A DNA stretch of 64,000 nt from Bacilli bacterium (GTDB taxonomy: Bacteria > Bacillota_I > Bacilli_A > RF39 > UBA660), in contig JAFWJA010000015.1 in NCBI GenBank assembly GCA_017511805.1, forward strand, positions 573,098 through 637,097, given 5' to 3'. The translations under genes were made by a program, and so were the position numbers. This document shows, piece after piece, positions 34,384 through 42,980 of the stretch. The notes beneath the pieces are model-generated. The model did not search any database and was not told where the DNA came from. It was given only the letters and a program-made list of their open reading frames with translations. How positions within the stretch are numbered: the first letter of the stretch is position 1; every line of letters starts with the position of its first letter.

Positions 34384-34410
34384 GTTAATCACCTATTTAA
34401 ATTATACCAC

Positions 34411-34441
34411 TAAAAAAACTAGAAATAAATCTAGTTTTTTT
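34411..34441 (-). terminator. Rho-independent terminator of glmS
   Basis: AAAAACTAGATTTATTTCTAGTTTTTTT on the minus strand, overlapping the glmS stop codon. Confidence 0.82.
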
Positions 34442-36221
34442 ATTCAACAGTAACTGATTTAGCTAAATTTCTTGGTTTATCTATATCACATTTATTATAT
34501 TTAGCAACATGATACGCAATTAATTGAAGAGGTATTACATTTATAATTGGTTGTAATAATGGATTAACTTCTGGCACTACTAATTTAGTACTATAAAAGT
34601 CTCCTTCTCCTTTAATTTGATTAGTTGTTAAATATATTACATTTGCTCCACGAGAATTAACTTCTTTTAAATTACTTATAGTTTTATCCGCAATTAATTT
34701 ATCACTTACTATACCTATAACTGGTGTTTGTTCTTCAATTAAAGATATTGTTCCATGTTTTAATTCTCCTGCAGCATATGCTTCACTATGAATATAAGAT
34801 ATTTCTTTTAATTTTAATGAACCTTCCATAGCAAGAGCGTAATCTATTCCTCTTCCTATAAAGAATATATCTTTATGTTTATATATTTCTTTTGCTACTT
34901 TTTTGTATTCTTCTTCATTATCTAATACTTCTTGCATAATAATTGGTAATTTTTGTAAATCTTCCAAATAATCTTTTATCTCTTTTAATTTAGAAGCATC
35001 TTTTGAATTCTTTGCTAATGAATATGCAATTTTAGATAGTACTTCTAATTGAGCAGCATATGCTTTAGTTGTTGCTACTGCTATTTCACTACCTGCTAAA
35101 GTATAAACTCTATTATCTACTTCTCTAGCTATACTACTTTCTTTAACATTAATTATTCCTAATGTATCAGATCCCATTTTCTTAGCTATTTTAACTGCTT
35201 CTAATGTATCTGCAGTTTCTCCTGATTGAGATATAGCTATTACTAATGTTTTATTATCTAAGAATAATTTTTTATATCTAAATTCACTTGCTATTTCTAC
35301 ATCAACTGGTATATCTCCATATTTTTCTATTAAACTTTTACCAACTAAACCAGTATGCATAGCACTACCACATGCTACTATACATATACGATCATAATTA
35401 CTAATATCAGGTATATCTGTAAGAGCTGTTTTTTTAATTACTTCTGGTTCTTCATATATTTCTTTTTGCATAAAGTGATCATATCCACATTTACTAATAC
35501 TTAATGCATCACCTTCAAATGTTCTTGGTTTACGATTAACTTTATTATTTTCATTATCAAATACAGTTACACTATCTTTATTTAAAACAGCGTAATCTCC
35601 ATCTTCTAAGATAATATATTTATTAGTATAATCTATTATCGCAGGTACATCAGATGCGATAAATTTTTCATCTTTACTTATACCTATTATTAATGGACTA
35701 TTTTTCTTAATTGCGTATAAATTATCTTTATCATTATCTAGTATTAAACCAATTGCATAAGCTCCTTTTGCTTTCTTTTTAAATTCACTTATACTTTCTT
35801 TTATATCACCTGTTTTTTGATATAAATAATCTAATAAAGCACATGCTACTTCAGTATCAGTTTTAGATTTAAACTCATAACCTTTTTTTATTAATTCTTC
35901 TTTTAGTTCTATATAGTTTTCTATAATACCATTATGTACAATAGTAACTGAACCTGAGTGATGTGGATGAGCATTTACCTTATTTACTTCACCATGAGTA
36001 GCCCATCTAGTATGACCTATTGCTAAATTAGAAGAAGTAATTTCAACACTTTTTCTTAAATCCGCAATACGTCCTTTTTCTTTTATAATATTTAATTTAT
36101 CATCAGATATAAAAGCAATACCTGCTGAATCATAACCCCTGTATTCTAAATGTTCAAGTCCATTTAAAACGGACTCTACCCCCTTGTTTTGGCTTCCTAT
36201 ATAGCCTATAATTCCACACAT
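34440..36221 (-). CDS. glmS: Glucosamine-6-phosphate synthase
   Basis: Makes glucosamine-6-phosphate from fructose-6-phosphate and glutamine, the first step to UDP-GlcNAc. The mature protein of 593 aa begins MCGIIGYIG, where Cys1 is the glutaminase nucleophile; the ATG at 36221 follows GGGAGAAAATATTT. Two SIS domains follow (SQSGETADTLEAV, SYIHSEAYAAGELKHGT), ending AKSVTVE. The frame is open upstream to 36362, but that part is ribozyme, not protein. Confidence 0.96.
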   Translation of the reverse strand: MCGIIGYIGSQNKGVESVLNGLEHLEYRGYDSAGIAFISDDKLNIIKEKGRIADLRKSVEITSSNLAIGHTRWATHGEVNKVNAHPHHSGSVTIVHNGIIENYIELKEELIKKGYEFKSKTDTEVACALLDYLYQKTGDIKESISEFKKKAKGAYAIGLILDNDKDNLYAIKKNSPLIIGISKDEKFIASDVPAIIDYTNKYIILEDGDYAVLNKDSVTVFDNENNKVNRKPRTFEGDALSISKCGYDHFMQKEIYEEPEVIKKTALTDIPDISNYDRICIVACGSAMHTGLVGKSLIEKYGDIPVDVEIASEFRYKKLFLDNKTLVIAISQSGETADTLEAVKIAKKMGSDTLGIINVKESSIAREVDNRVYTLAGSEIAVATTKAYAAQLEVLSKIAYSLAKNSKDASKLKEIKDYLEDLQKLPIIMQEVLDNEEEYKKVAKEIYKHKDIFFIGRGIDYALAMEGSLKLKEISYIHSEAYAAGELKHGTISLIEEQTPVIGIVSDKLIADKTISNLKEVNSRGANVIYLTTNQIKGEGDFYSTKLVVPEVNPLLQPIINVIPLQLIAYHVAKYNKCDIDKPRNLAKSVTVE

Positions 36222-36239
36222 AAATATTTTCTCCCATAC

Positions 36240-36382
36240 AAAAAAATTTATGCATGATATATCCTCTGTTATAATTTTGATTTTATTTTTTAGATTATAT
36301 CTTACGTTTGCATACTCCGTGATAGCATCCGCCGAATTTTCGATAACTATCAACCTCGTCACCTTTTATTAGGTCTGGCGCT
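36240..36382 (-). ncRNA. glmS ribozyme
   Basis: Self-cleaving riboswitch responding to glucosamine-6-phosphate. Minus-strand consensus pieces in order: AGCGCCAGA (cleavage expected before G at 36381), GGTGACGAGGTTGA, TTATCGAAAATTCGGCGG, ATGC and the 3' part CATGC at about 36248. Cleavage exposes 5'-OH RNA for degradation, lowering GlmS. Located between its own promoter and the glmS start. Confidence 0.95.
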
Positions 36383-36427
36383 ATTTATTAGTAATTCCTC
36401 CATATTATCCAATAAATTTACAACATC

Positions 36428-36455
36428 ATTATAACATATTATTTGAAGAAATCAA
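36428..36455 (-). promoter_or_regulatory. Sigma-A promoter of glmS
   Basis: TTGATT (36450-36455), 16-base spacer, TATAAT (36428-36433). About 40 nt of RNA would precede the ribozyme cleavage site. The -35 box overlaps the T-run of the tRNA-Arg terminator. Confidence 0.75.
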
Positions 36456-36476
36456 AAAAAGGGATTTCTCCCTTTA
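36453..36476 (-). terminator. Terminator downstream of tRNA-Arg
   Basis: AAAGGGAGAAATCCCTTTTTTT on the minus strand, eight bases after the tRNA 3' CCA. Confidence 0.85.
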
Positions 36477-36483
36477 TTTTTCA

Positions 36484-36560
36484 TGGTGTTCTCGGGCAGA
36501 ATCGAACTGCCGACCTATCGCTTAGGAGGCGATTGCTCTATCCTACTGAGCTACGGGAAC
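36484..36560 (-). tRNA. tRNA-Arg (anticodon CCT)
   Basis: 77 nt with encoded CCA. Starts GTTCCCGTAGCTCAG, anticodon arm ATCGC-CTCCTAA-GCGAT with CCT reading AGG, T-arm GTTCGATTC. Acceptor arm pairs except one C-A mismatch (position 5 with 68). Stands 14 bases after the stop of ymfH and is probably processed from that transcript. Confidence 0.95.
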
Positions 36561-36574
36561 AAAAACTATGTTTA

Positions 36575-37876
36575 TTATAACATAGTCTTTTTATTTTTTT
36601 TCATAATAACAATAGATTCATTATCAGTATTAATCTTATTTGTTATTTCTTTAAATCTATCATAATTTAAATTACTCTCTATCTTTATAATATCATTTGA
36701 TATTTTGTTATAGAATTCATATTCTGCAGTTAAGAAACGCATTATACCATTAATACTATTAAATTGATAGTTCATATCAGATATAATTGTTTTCTTATAT
36801 AAATCAAATAGTTCTTTAGTATAGTCTTTTTTTAATAATTGTTCTTTTAATAAAGAAATGAATTTATTTGTTTTTTCAGTAAAGGTAGAAAGATTAAAGA
36901 TAACATATTCTTCATCTTTTACCTTTTCTGTCAGTACATTAAAATCAATATCTTTTTTAATAATCTTATCTTCTTTTAGTTTTAAATTAAAACTAGATAA
37001 TAATCCTATAACTATATCAAAGAATATAGTGAAATAGTCTAATACTTCTATTTTAGAAGCATTAAAATAACTAAGTTTAAACTTAAGTGAATAACATACT
37101 CTTGTTTCATTTACATTTCCATATATTATTTCCTTTTTTGTTCTTACTTTTTCAGTTTCCTCATATTCTTTTTTTATTATTTTAAAATCCTTTTTAAATT
37201 GTTTATTCTTTTGATTATTTTTTACTAACTCTATTATTTCATTTTCATCTTCATTAGTAACAATTAATAATGCCATATTACTAGGATGATAAAATGAATT
37301 ATAACATCTATATAAATCTTCCTTAGTAATAGACTTTATATCATCCATAGAACCTATTATTGTATTTTCATAGATAGAAGATTTAAATAAATTTTTAAGA
37401 ACTGCCTCAGAGAATAGTCTATATGGATTATCTAAATCCATTCTTGCCTCTTCTAGTATTATTCCCTTTTCTTTTTCAACATTTTGATCAGTAAAATATG
37501 GACTTTGAACATAATCTAATAAATAGTTTAAGTTTTCTTTAAAATTATTAGGTCCTTTAAATATATATTTAGTACTTTTATAACCAGTCATTGCATTTAC
37601 ATAAGAACCACTCTTTTTATAAAAATCATGAACACTTTCTCCTGTTTCTTGCTCAAATAATTTATGTTCTAGAAAATGCGCTATACCTGAAGGCATCTTA
37701 ACCATTTTATCTTCATTTATAGGAATAAATTCTACATCTTTACCACCAAAATTAGTCATAAATGTTGCAAATGAAGAATGAAAATTATTCTTCTTTAAAA
37801 CATATACATCTAAACCATTATCTAATTTTTCATAGTATACTGTCTCATTTACAATATCTAATTTTATTTTTTTCAT
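36575..37876 (-). CDS. ymfH: M16-family zinc peptidase, catalytic subunit (YmfH-like)
   Basis: 433 aa. Inverted zinc motif HxxEH as AHFLEHKLFE near residue 70, with a downstream Glu in EEARMDLDNPYRLF, as in active M16 proteases. N-terminal beta-alpha domain (GLDVYVLKKNNFHSSFATFMTNFGG) is typical. Pairs with the YmfF-like protein encoded directly upstream (start overlaps its stop, TAATG). Substrate unknown. Confidence 0.9.
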   Translation of the reverse strand: MKKIKLDIVNETVYYEKLDNGLDVYVLKKNNFHSSFATFMTNFGGKDVEFIPINEDKMVKMPSGIAHFLEHKLFEQETGESVHDFYKKSGSYVNAMTGYKSTKYIFKGPNNFKENLNYLLDYVQSPYFTDQNVEKEKGIILEEARMDLDNPYRLFSEAVLKNLFKSSIYENTIIGSMDDIKSITKEDLYRCYNSFYHPSNMALLIVTNEDENEIIELVKNNQKNKQFKKDFKIIKKEYEETEKVRTKKEIIYGNVNETRVCYSLKFKLSYFNASKIEVLDYFTIFFDIVIGLLSSFNLKLKEDKIIKKDIDFNVLTEKVKDEEYVIFNLSTFTEKTNKFISLLKEQLLKKDYTKELFDLYKKTIISDMNYQFNSINGIMRFLTAEYEFYNKISNDIIKIESNLNYDRFKEITNKINTDNESIVIMKKNKKTML

Positions 37877-39126
37877 TAATTAACCCCCTTTGATAAATGT
37901 ATAAAGTCTAATTCTATTTTTTTACCTAGATTAATTAATTCTTCTTTAGTTACTGATTCATATTCTTTTTTTAAATCTTCATAATAATATAAATTATCTA
38001 AAACTACTCCACATAAATTATTAAGAATACTTCTTTCATCATCATCTATTTCATATAAACCAGAATACAAACTTTCTTTTGTACCATTTATTTCTTTATC
38101 TGTTATATTACCATTTATCATTTCATTCATTTGTTCTTTAATAACTGTTACTGTTTTTTTATAGTTTTTACTCTCTATACCAGCCTCTATAAATAAAATT
38201 GACTGAGAAGAATAACTATTGGAATGTGCATAATATACTAAAGAATGTTTTTCTCTAACATTTTTAAATAATTTCGAAGAACTACCTCCTAATATATTAT
38301 TAAAAATAGGTAATACTACTAATCTTTCTCTTTCAGTTATATTAATAAATTTATATACCATGAATAATATAGATTGATTAAACGTAGTTTCTTTTATTAT
38401 TTCTCTTTCTTTTTTTACTTTAGATAAATTATACCTATTTATTAATTCATAATCATTCTTTTTGATTTTATTTTTCAAATTAGACTCTATTATTTTAAAG
38501 AATTCATCATCAATATCTCCTACTACAAATACTATTACTTTAGAAGACTTTATTCTATCTACATAATACTCATATGCTTCTTTTGGATCTACTTTTCTAA
38601 TATATGATTCTTTTAATCTTGTATCAATTGCTATAGGTATGTTATCTTTTATTTGACCCATTGCATTAAAATATGCACAAAAAGAAGAATCTTCTCTTTG
38701 CAATTTAGATCTAGTAATTAGTTTTCTTTTAGAAATATCTAAATTTGATTTATCAAATTTACCATCCTTAGCATTAGGATTAAATACTATATCATAATAA
38801 AAATCTAATGTTTTTTTATTCATTCCTTTTTCTGTAAATTTGTCATTTAAAAAATTTAGTAAAAAACTCTTAGTATGTTTATCACTAAAATAATCATAAA
38901 TTCCAATATTTGGTTCATATAATTCCAAAAACTTTTTACTCATTAATATTTCATTATCACATTCTTTACATGTATTAACTAAATATTCTGAGATTACTTT
39001 TTCTTTTGTTATATTAGTTTTACTATAATCATTTATGAATAATGTATTTACTGTTATAGTCTTAAACTTATCTTTTTTTATGTAATACAAATCATAATTA
39101 TCAAAACTTATTTTTTTATATTTCAT
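37876..39126 (-). CDS. ymfF: M16-family protein, non-catalytic partner (YmfF-like)
   Basis: 416 aa. M16 fold recognisable from KGMNKKTLDFYYDIVFNPNA, the conserved IAIDTRLKESYIRK region and FNNILGGSSSKLFKNVREKHSLVYY, but no HxxEH, as expected for the structural half of a YmfF/YmfH pair. Begins eight bases after deoD stops. Confidence 0.88.
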   Translation of the reverse strand: MKYKKISFDNYDLYYIKKDKFKTITVNTLFINDYSKTNITKEKVISEYLVNTCKECDNEILMSKKFLELYEPNIGIYDYFSDKHTKSFLLNFLNDKFTEKGMNKKTLDFYYDIVFNPNAKDGKFDKSNLDISKRKLITRSKLQREDSSFCAYFNAMGQIKDNIPIAIDTRLKESYIRKVDPKEAYEYYVDRIKSSKVIVFVVGDIDDEFFKIIESNLKNKIKKNDYELINRYNLSKVKKEREIIKETTFNQSILFMVYKFINITERERLVVLPIFNNILGGSSSKLFKNVREKHSLVYYAHSNSYSSQSILFIEAGIESKNYKKTVTVIKEQMNEMINGNITDKEINGTKESLYSGLYEIDDDERSILNNLCGVVLDNLYYYEDLKKEYESVTKEELINLGKKIELDFIHLSKGVN

Positions 39127-39134
39127 AATATCAC

Positions 39135-39842
39135 CTACATAGTTGATAAAGATTCAAGTCCTATTTTAATCATATCATCTAGTTTCTTTTCTCTTTCTTC
39201 ACTAGTTAATTGTTTAGCTGAAACAAAACTATCTGATATAGTTAATACACACGCACTCTTTTTATTAAAATGTTTCGCAGTTAAAAATACTACATATGAT
39301 TCCATTTCTACTGCCATACATCCATGTTCTGTTTTCATTTTTTCACTAATATCATCTTTTGTATAAAAATTATCAGATGAATATACTTTTCCTTTTTTTA
39401 ATAGTATACCCATTTTTTTAGATGTATCTTCTATTTTATTATTTAGTTCCTCATCTGAAACAATAGTATCAGTATTAGAACCTTCTAAATTATCATCATA
39501 AATAGTATCTGAATATGATTCAGTTACTAGTAATAAATCACTTACTTCAAGTTCTTCAGTATAAGAACCAGCTGTACCTAATCTAATCATTACATCTACA
39601 TCATATTCATTAAATAATTCATATGTATAAATACCCGCAGAAGGTATACCCATACCATGAGACATAACACTTATTCTTTTACCATTATAATAACCTGTAT
39701 ATCCAAACATTCCTCTTACTTCATTAACTAGTTTATAGTCTTCTAAATAGTGTTCTGCGATATATTTAGATCTTAATGGATCACCGCATATTAAAACTAA
39801 GTTAGATATATCTTCTTTTTTCGCACCTATATGTGTTGACAT
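39135..39842 (-). CDS. deoD: Purine nucleoside phosphorylase, DeoD type
   Basis: 235 aa hexameric-type enzyme. VLICGDPLRSKYIAEHYLED, the phosphate/base-binding RLGTAGSYTEEL and AVEMESYVVF (Glu-Met-Glu for ribose) and DSF (catalytic Asp in TISDSFVSAKQ) are intact. Splits purine (deoxy)nucleosides for salvage. A TATAAT (near 39865) lies just before AGAGGTGATAAT, so it probably starts the deoD-ymfF-ymfH unit. Confidence 0.94.
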   Translation of the reverse strand: MSTHIGAKKEDISNLVLICGDPLRSKYIAEHYLEDYKLVNEVRGMFGYTGYYNGKRISVMSHGMGIPSAGIYTYELFNEYDVDVMIRLGTAGSYTEELEVSDLLLVTESYSDTIYDDNLEGSNTDTIVSDEELNNKIEDTSKKMGILLKKGKVYSSDNFYTKDDISEKMKTEHGCMAVEMESYVVFLTAKHFNKKSACVLTISDSFVSAKQLTSEEREKKLDDMIKIGLESLSTM

Positions 39843-39871
39843 ATTATCACCTCTATTAAAAATTATAACAT

Positions 39872-39899
39872 AAAAAAGAATGAGTGATAACTCATTCTT
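39872..39899 (-). terminator. Rho-independent terminator
   Basis: AAGAATGAGTTATCACTCATTCTTTTTT on the minus strand after the 315-aa gene. Confidence 0.82.
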
Positions 39900-40845
39900 A
39901 GTTTATATTCCATTTTGGTGGATAGATATAATCAATCTTTTCTGATTTAGGTTTATAATGTTTTTTTATTTTAGTCCTGTTTGATTTTAAACTAGGTACT
40001 TTTTCTCTTAAATATTTATCTAGTTCACAAAATAAATTTTGACAATCTATCAACTGTAAGGGTCTATTACCTATTCTTTTAAAATTTAGATTTAGTCTTT
40101 TAAATTCTTTATCTTGATTTAGATACATATATTTAATAATATCTTCATTTGACATATTACCTTTATCAATAAAACACTTTTTAATACCTCTAAGTGAACC
40201 TGGACCTGGTACTGTAAATTCATCTTCTGACCAGTTTACTACTTCACTATAATTTATATCTGTTACTAATTGATAAGCCATAAAATTACCTATTAATGGA
40301 TAAGATTTTATTATATTAAATCCTTCTTCCATAGTTTTAGCCTTTTTTATTTTTTCATCCATTTTATCTATGTTAAACATTTTATTTAAAAGAGCTAGAT
40401 GATTATCATGTTTTCTATCATACCCAAATGCTTTATTTGCGCATGATATATATGCATCATTATATATTTTAGTACCAGATGTAATAGCGTGTTCTAGTAC
40501 TTTTGAATATTCTTTTCGATTAAAAGTATCTAAAGTAATATCATTAAAATGTTTTAGTAATAATTCCCATGTTGATTCCTTATTAAATAACTTAAATAGA
40601 ATTATTCTAAATATCATATCTTTGTCTTTATACTTTTTACCATTATAAATAACATTTTTAAGTAAGTACTGACTTACTCTATCATTTACTCTATAACTAT
40701 TACAAAACTTATATTCTTGTAGTATTATATCATCAGTCCATGGAGGTAATTCTCCATTTTTCTTTTTAATAAAAATATTTTGCCTTTCACATGCGAAGTA
40801 CCAATATAAATCATATATTTCTTGTCTTTTTTTCATATTACTCAT
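39898..40845 (-). CDS. Homologue of thymine-hypermodification (aGPT-PPlase/HMUDK helical) proteins
   Basis: 315 aa. Reads as the helical family linked to phage DNA thymine hypermodification, called alpha-glutamyl/putrescinyl thymine pyrophosphorylase or 5-hmdU kinase helical domain: YWYFACERQNIFIKKKNGELP (first 20 aa quoted in part), PWTDDIILQEYKFCNSYRVNDR, GNFMAYQLVTDINYS and FTVPGPGSLRGIKKCF. A basic tail follows. In phages these act on modified bases. The bacterial role is not known and I do not assign one. Overlaps the YjjX-like gene by eight bases, so translation is coupled. Confidence 0.8.
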   Translation of the reverse strand: MSNMKKRQEIYDLYWYFACERQNIFIKKKNGELPPWTDDIILQEYKFCNSYRVNDRVSQYLLKNVIYNGKKYKDKDMIFRIILFKLFNKESTWELLLKHFNDITLDTFNRKEYSKVLEHAITSGTKIYNDAYISCANKAFGYDRKHDNHLALLNKMFNIDKMDEKIKKAKTMEEGFNIIKSYPLIGNFMAYQLVTDINYSEVVNWSEDEFTVPGPGSLRGIKKCFIDKGNMSNEDIIKYMYLNQDKEFKRLNLNFKRIGNRPLQLIDCQNLFCELDKYLREKVPSLKSNRTKIKKHYKPKSEKIDYIYPPKWNIN

Positions 40846-41374
40846 CTATTCTTTTGTACATAGTTGAAATAGCACATAGTACTGAATCAGTAAATTCATC
40901 TTCTCTTTTATAACAACCATGAGTAAGCATACCATTAGTTCCATAGTTACTTACTTCTTCATCTGTACTTCCCATATATTTCGCAACTACATCAGATAAT
41001 CTTTCATCTTTTGATAAGTTACTAATTATTTCTTTAGGTACACCTATTTTAGCGCTACAACCATATGAATATGTTTTAGAATTATTATTATATACTAAAG
41101 TCCAACCACATAAAAATGTTTCATCAAATGTTTTAGTAAGTATACCTTCCATTGCAATATATAAATCAGCATCACTAACTTGTTTTAATGCATCTTCTAT
41201 TCTATTTTTACAACCAGTAATACCTTCTTCATCACCTATTGGTGTTTCAGATACACCAGACTCTGTATTTATAGATACTATTTCATAATCTTTTATAAAA
41301 TCTTTTAATACATTTTCCACAGCTTTATTTTTTGCTTTATTTTTTGAACATATTACTACTTTTATTTTAGACAT
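40838..41374 (-). CDS. Inosine/xanthosine triphosphatase-like protein (YjjX/DUF84)
   Basis: 178 aa. VVICSKNKAKNKAVENVL (nucleotide loop of the ITPase-like fold), ETPIGDEEGITGCKNRI and AMEGI with Glu metal ligand match DUF84/YjjX. Related enzymes hydrolyse ITP, XTP or oxidised purine triphosphates. Pairing with a possible base-modifying protein suggests nucleotide house-cleaning (inference). Preceded by AGAGGTGTTAAT. A TATAAT is just downstream of the sortase terminator. Confidence 0.85.
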   Translation of the reverse strand: MSKIKVVICSKNKAKNKAVENVLKDFIKDYEIVSINTESGVSETPIGDEEGITGCKNRIEDALKQVSDADLYIAMEGILTKTFDETFLCGWTLVYNNNSKTYSYGCSAKIGVPKEIISNLSKDERLSDVVAKYMGSTDEEVSNYGTNGMLTHGCYKREDEFTDSVLCAISTMYKRIDE

Positions 41375-41399
41375 ATTAACACCTCTATTTAAATTATAT

Positions 41400-41428
41400 C
41401 AAAAAAAAGAAGAAATTCATCTTCTTTT
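41400..41428 (-). terminator. Rho-independent terminator of the sortase gene
   Basis: AAAAGAAGATGAATTTCTTCTTTTTTTT on the minus strand. The T-run is followed at once by GATATAAT. Confidence 0.78.
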
Positions 41429-42032
41429 ATTGAGCACTTGCTTTTACAACTATTCTAGTTTTACCACCATCTTCACATGTTATTAAAGTAGCATGTAATC
41501 CATCATAAGTAGTATAACTAGATATATCGTCAGGAGCAACATATCTTAATACTTCATATACAGTATATTCAACTTGTCTACCTGAAGTATCAGTTATATA
41601 TATTTTATCTCCTCCAACTAATCTATGAACATTATACATAAATAATGATCTACCTCTAAAATTATGTCCTACTATTACAAATCCACCTGGTTCATTTAAT
41701 TCTGATCCAAATGATTTAATAGTACCTACATTCATCGCATCATATGTAAATTCTTTTAATATAATTGAACTAAATCCTATCTTTGGTATATCTATAGAAC
41801 CTAAAATAGTATAACTTTGGTAAGCTATTCCACCAGATTCTCCTCCACCAGTTTCTTCTGTTGTCGGATTAGTTTCTTGGTTCTTTATTTCATTTTCAAA
41901 TACATCTAATGCATCACTTTCTAAACTTACTAATTTTCTTTCTCTAAAGGTATCATATATCATTAAAAAAGAAAAAAAGTATAAAGAAAATATAAACATA
42001 AATATTAAAAAATTTAATGACTTTTTAACCAT
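41427..42032 (-). CDS. Sortase
   Basis: 201 aa transpeptidase. One N-terminal membrane anchor (residues 7-28), Glu/Thr/Gly-rich linker, catalytic domain with IDIPKIG, VIVGHNFRG (His), LITCEDGGKTRIVVKA (Cys in TxTC, Arg). Length and lack of a C-terminal helix point to a small class-D/E-like housekeeping sortase. No LPxTG-type substrate is visible in this window. Confidence 0.9.
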   Translation of the reverse strand: MVKKSLNFLIFMFIFSLYFFSFLMIYDTFRERKLVSLESDALDVFENEIKNQETNPTTEETGGGESGGIAYQSYTILGSIDIPKIGFSSIILKEFTYDAMNVGTIKSFGSELNEPGGFVIVGHNFRGRSLFMYNVHRLVGGDKIYITDTSGRQVEYTVYEVLRYVAPDDISSYTTYDGLHATLITCEDGGKTRIVVKASAQ

Positions 42033-42095
42033 ATATAATCACCTTATATTCTCTATCCTATTATAAATAATACCATAATTATTATTTTTTTTCAA

Positions 42096-42137
42096 TAAAA
42101 AATACCAAGTATCAAATTATTATGACAACTGGTATTC
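42096..42137 (-). terminator. Terminator of spo0A
   Basis: AATACCA and TGGTATT arms about 20 bases apart, the second followed by TTTTTTA on the minus strand. The spo0A stop lies inside. Confidence 0.65.
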
Positions 42138-42860
42138 TAATTTTAATTTATCAGCCACTGTTACTATAAATTCACTATTAGTAGGTTTGGCTTTATCATA
42201 ATCTACACTATGACCAAATACTTCTTCCATCAAGTCTAAATTACCTCTATTCCAACTTACTTCAATTGCGTGTCTAATAGCTCTTTCTACTCTAGAAACT
42301 GATGTATTATATTTATCTGCTATTTCAGGATATAATTCTTTTGTTATTCCACCTATAATAGATGGATCATTATATAAAAGCATTATTCCTTCTCTTATAT
42401 ATTCATATCCTTTTATATGAGATGGTACTCCAAGTTCATGTAATAGCTTAGTAAGATTTAGTTTTAAATCTTTATTATTAACACTTTTACTCTCATCTAT
42501 ATTTAATATTTTATTCTCTAAATCTTTTAATTCAAATGGTTTTATCATCATATAATCAATACCTAAGTTAGCAACTCTTCTAATTACTTTATCAGAATTA
42601 AAAGAAGTCATAACAATTATATCTTTTTCAATATTGTTATCTCTTAAGTATTCTATAAAACTAAAACCATCTTTCTTTGGCATAACTAGATCTAACAAAA
42701 TTAAATCTATATCTTTATTCTCATTTAATTTTTTTAAACCATCCTCTCCATCATATGCCACATATTTAATATTTATACTACTGTTACTGCTAAAATAATC
42801 TTGAATAGATTTTACAAACTCTATATTATCGTCTACTACTAAAATGTTTTTCATTTTCAT
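42120..42860 (-). CDS. spo0A: Sporulation master regulator Spo0A
   Basis: 246 aa response regulator. Receiver: acidic pair VVDDN (residues about 8-12), phospho-acceptor Asp in LILLDLVMP (about 56), Lys in MIKPF (about 108). Spo0A_C domain: [20 protein letters not shown] and recognition helix [20 protein letters not shown], diagnostic of Spo0A rather than other regulators. Activates or represses genes at 0A boxes. First Met chosen (AAGGAAATTT). Third codon is also Met. spoIVB is not adjacent. Confidence 0.96.
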   Translation of the reverse strand: MKMKNILVVDDNIEFVKSIQDYFSSNSSINIKYVAYDGEDGLKKLNENKDIDLILLDLVMPKKDGFSFIEYLRDNNIEKDIIVMTSFNSDKVIRRVANLGIDYMMIKPFELKDLENKILNIDESKSVNNKDLKLNLTKLLHELGVPSHIKGYEYIREGIMLLYNDPSIIGGITKELYPEIADKYNTSVSRVERAIRHAIEVSWNRGNLDLMEEVFGHSVDYDKAKPTNSEFIVTVADKLKLEYQLS

Positions 42861-42896
42861 AAATTTCCTTTTCTCCTTTTTTTAGCGTCCTTTTTA

Positions 42897-42902
42897 ATTA
42901 TA
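42897..42902 (-). promoter_or_regulatory. -10 box of spo0A
   Basis: TATAAT on the minus strand, no good TTGACA at 17 bases upstream (GATGAAA at that distance), as often seen in activator-dependent promoters. ATG is 37 bases downstream. Confidence 0.55.
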
Positions 42903-42933
42903 CTACATAATATGATTTTTTCATCTATATTTT

Positions 42934-42952
42934 TTTGACAAACTTTGTCGAA
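42934..42952. promoter_or_regulatory. Two inverted 0A boxes upstream of spo0A
   Basis: TTTGACAAACTTTGTCGAA: on the plus strand TTTGTCGAA (42944-42952) fits the 0A box TTTGTCRAA, and the other half (42934-42942) is the same motif on the minus strand (TTTGTCAAA). Centre is about 53 bases upstream of the predicted spo0A start site. Confidence 0.6.
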
Positions 42953-42980
42953 AAAAAAAGAATAATTATTTATTCTTTTT
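42951..42980 (-). terminator. Rho-independent terminator of the glycosyltransferase gene
   Basis: AAGAATAAATAATTATTCTTTTTTTTT on the minus strand. Confidence 0.75.

Noticed and set aside
36222-36362. 47-residue N-terminal extension of GlmS
   Set aside because: The family needs Cys1 directly after Met, and the extension falls on the glmS ribozyme.
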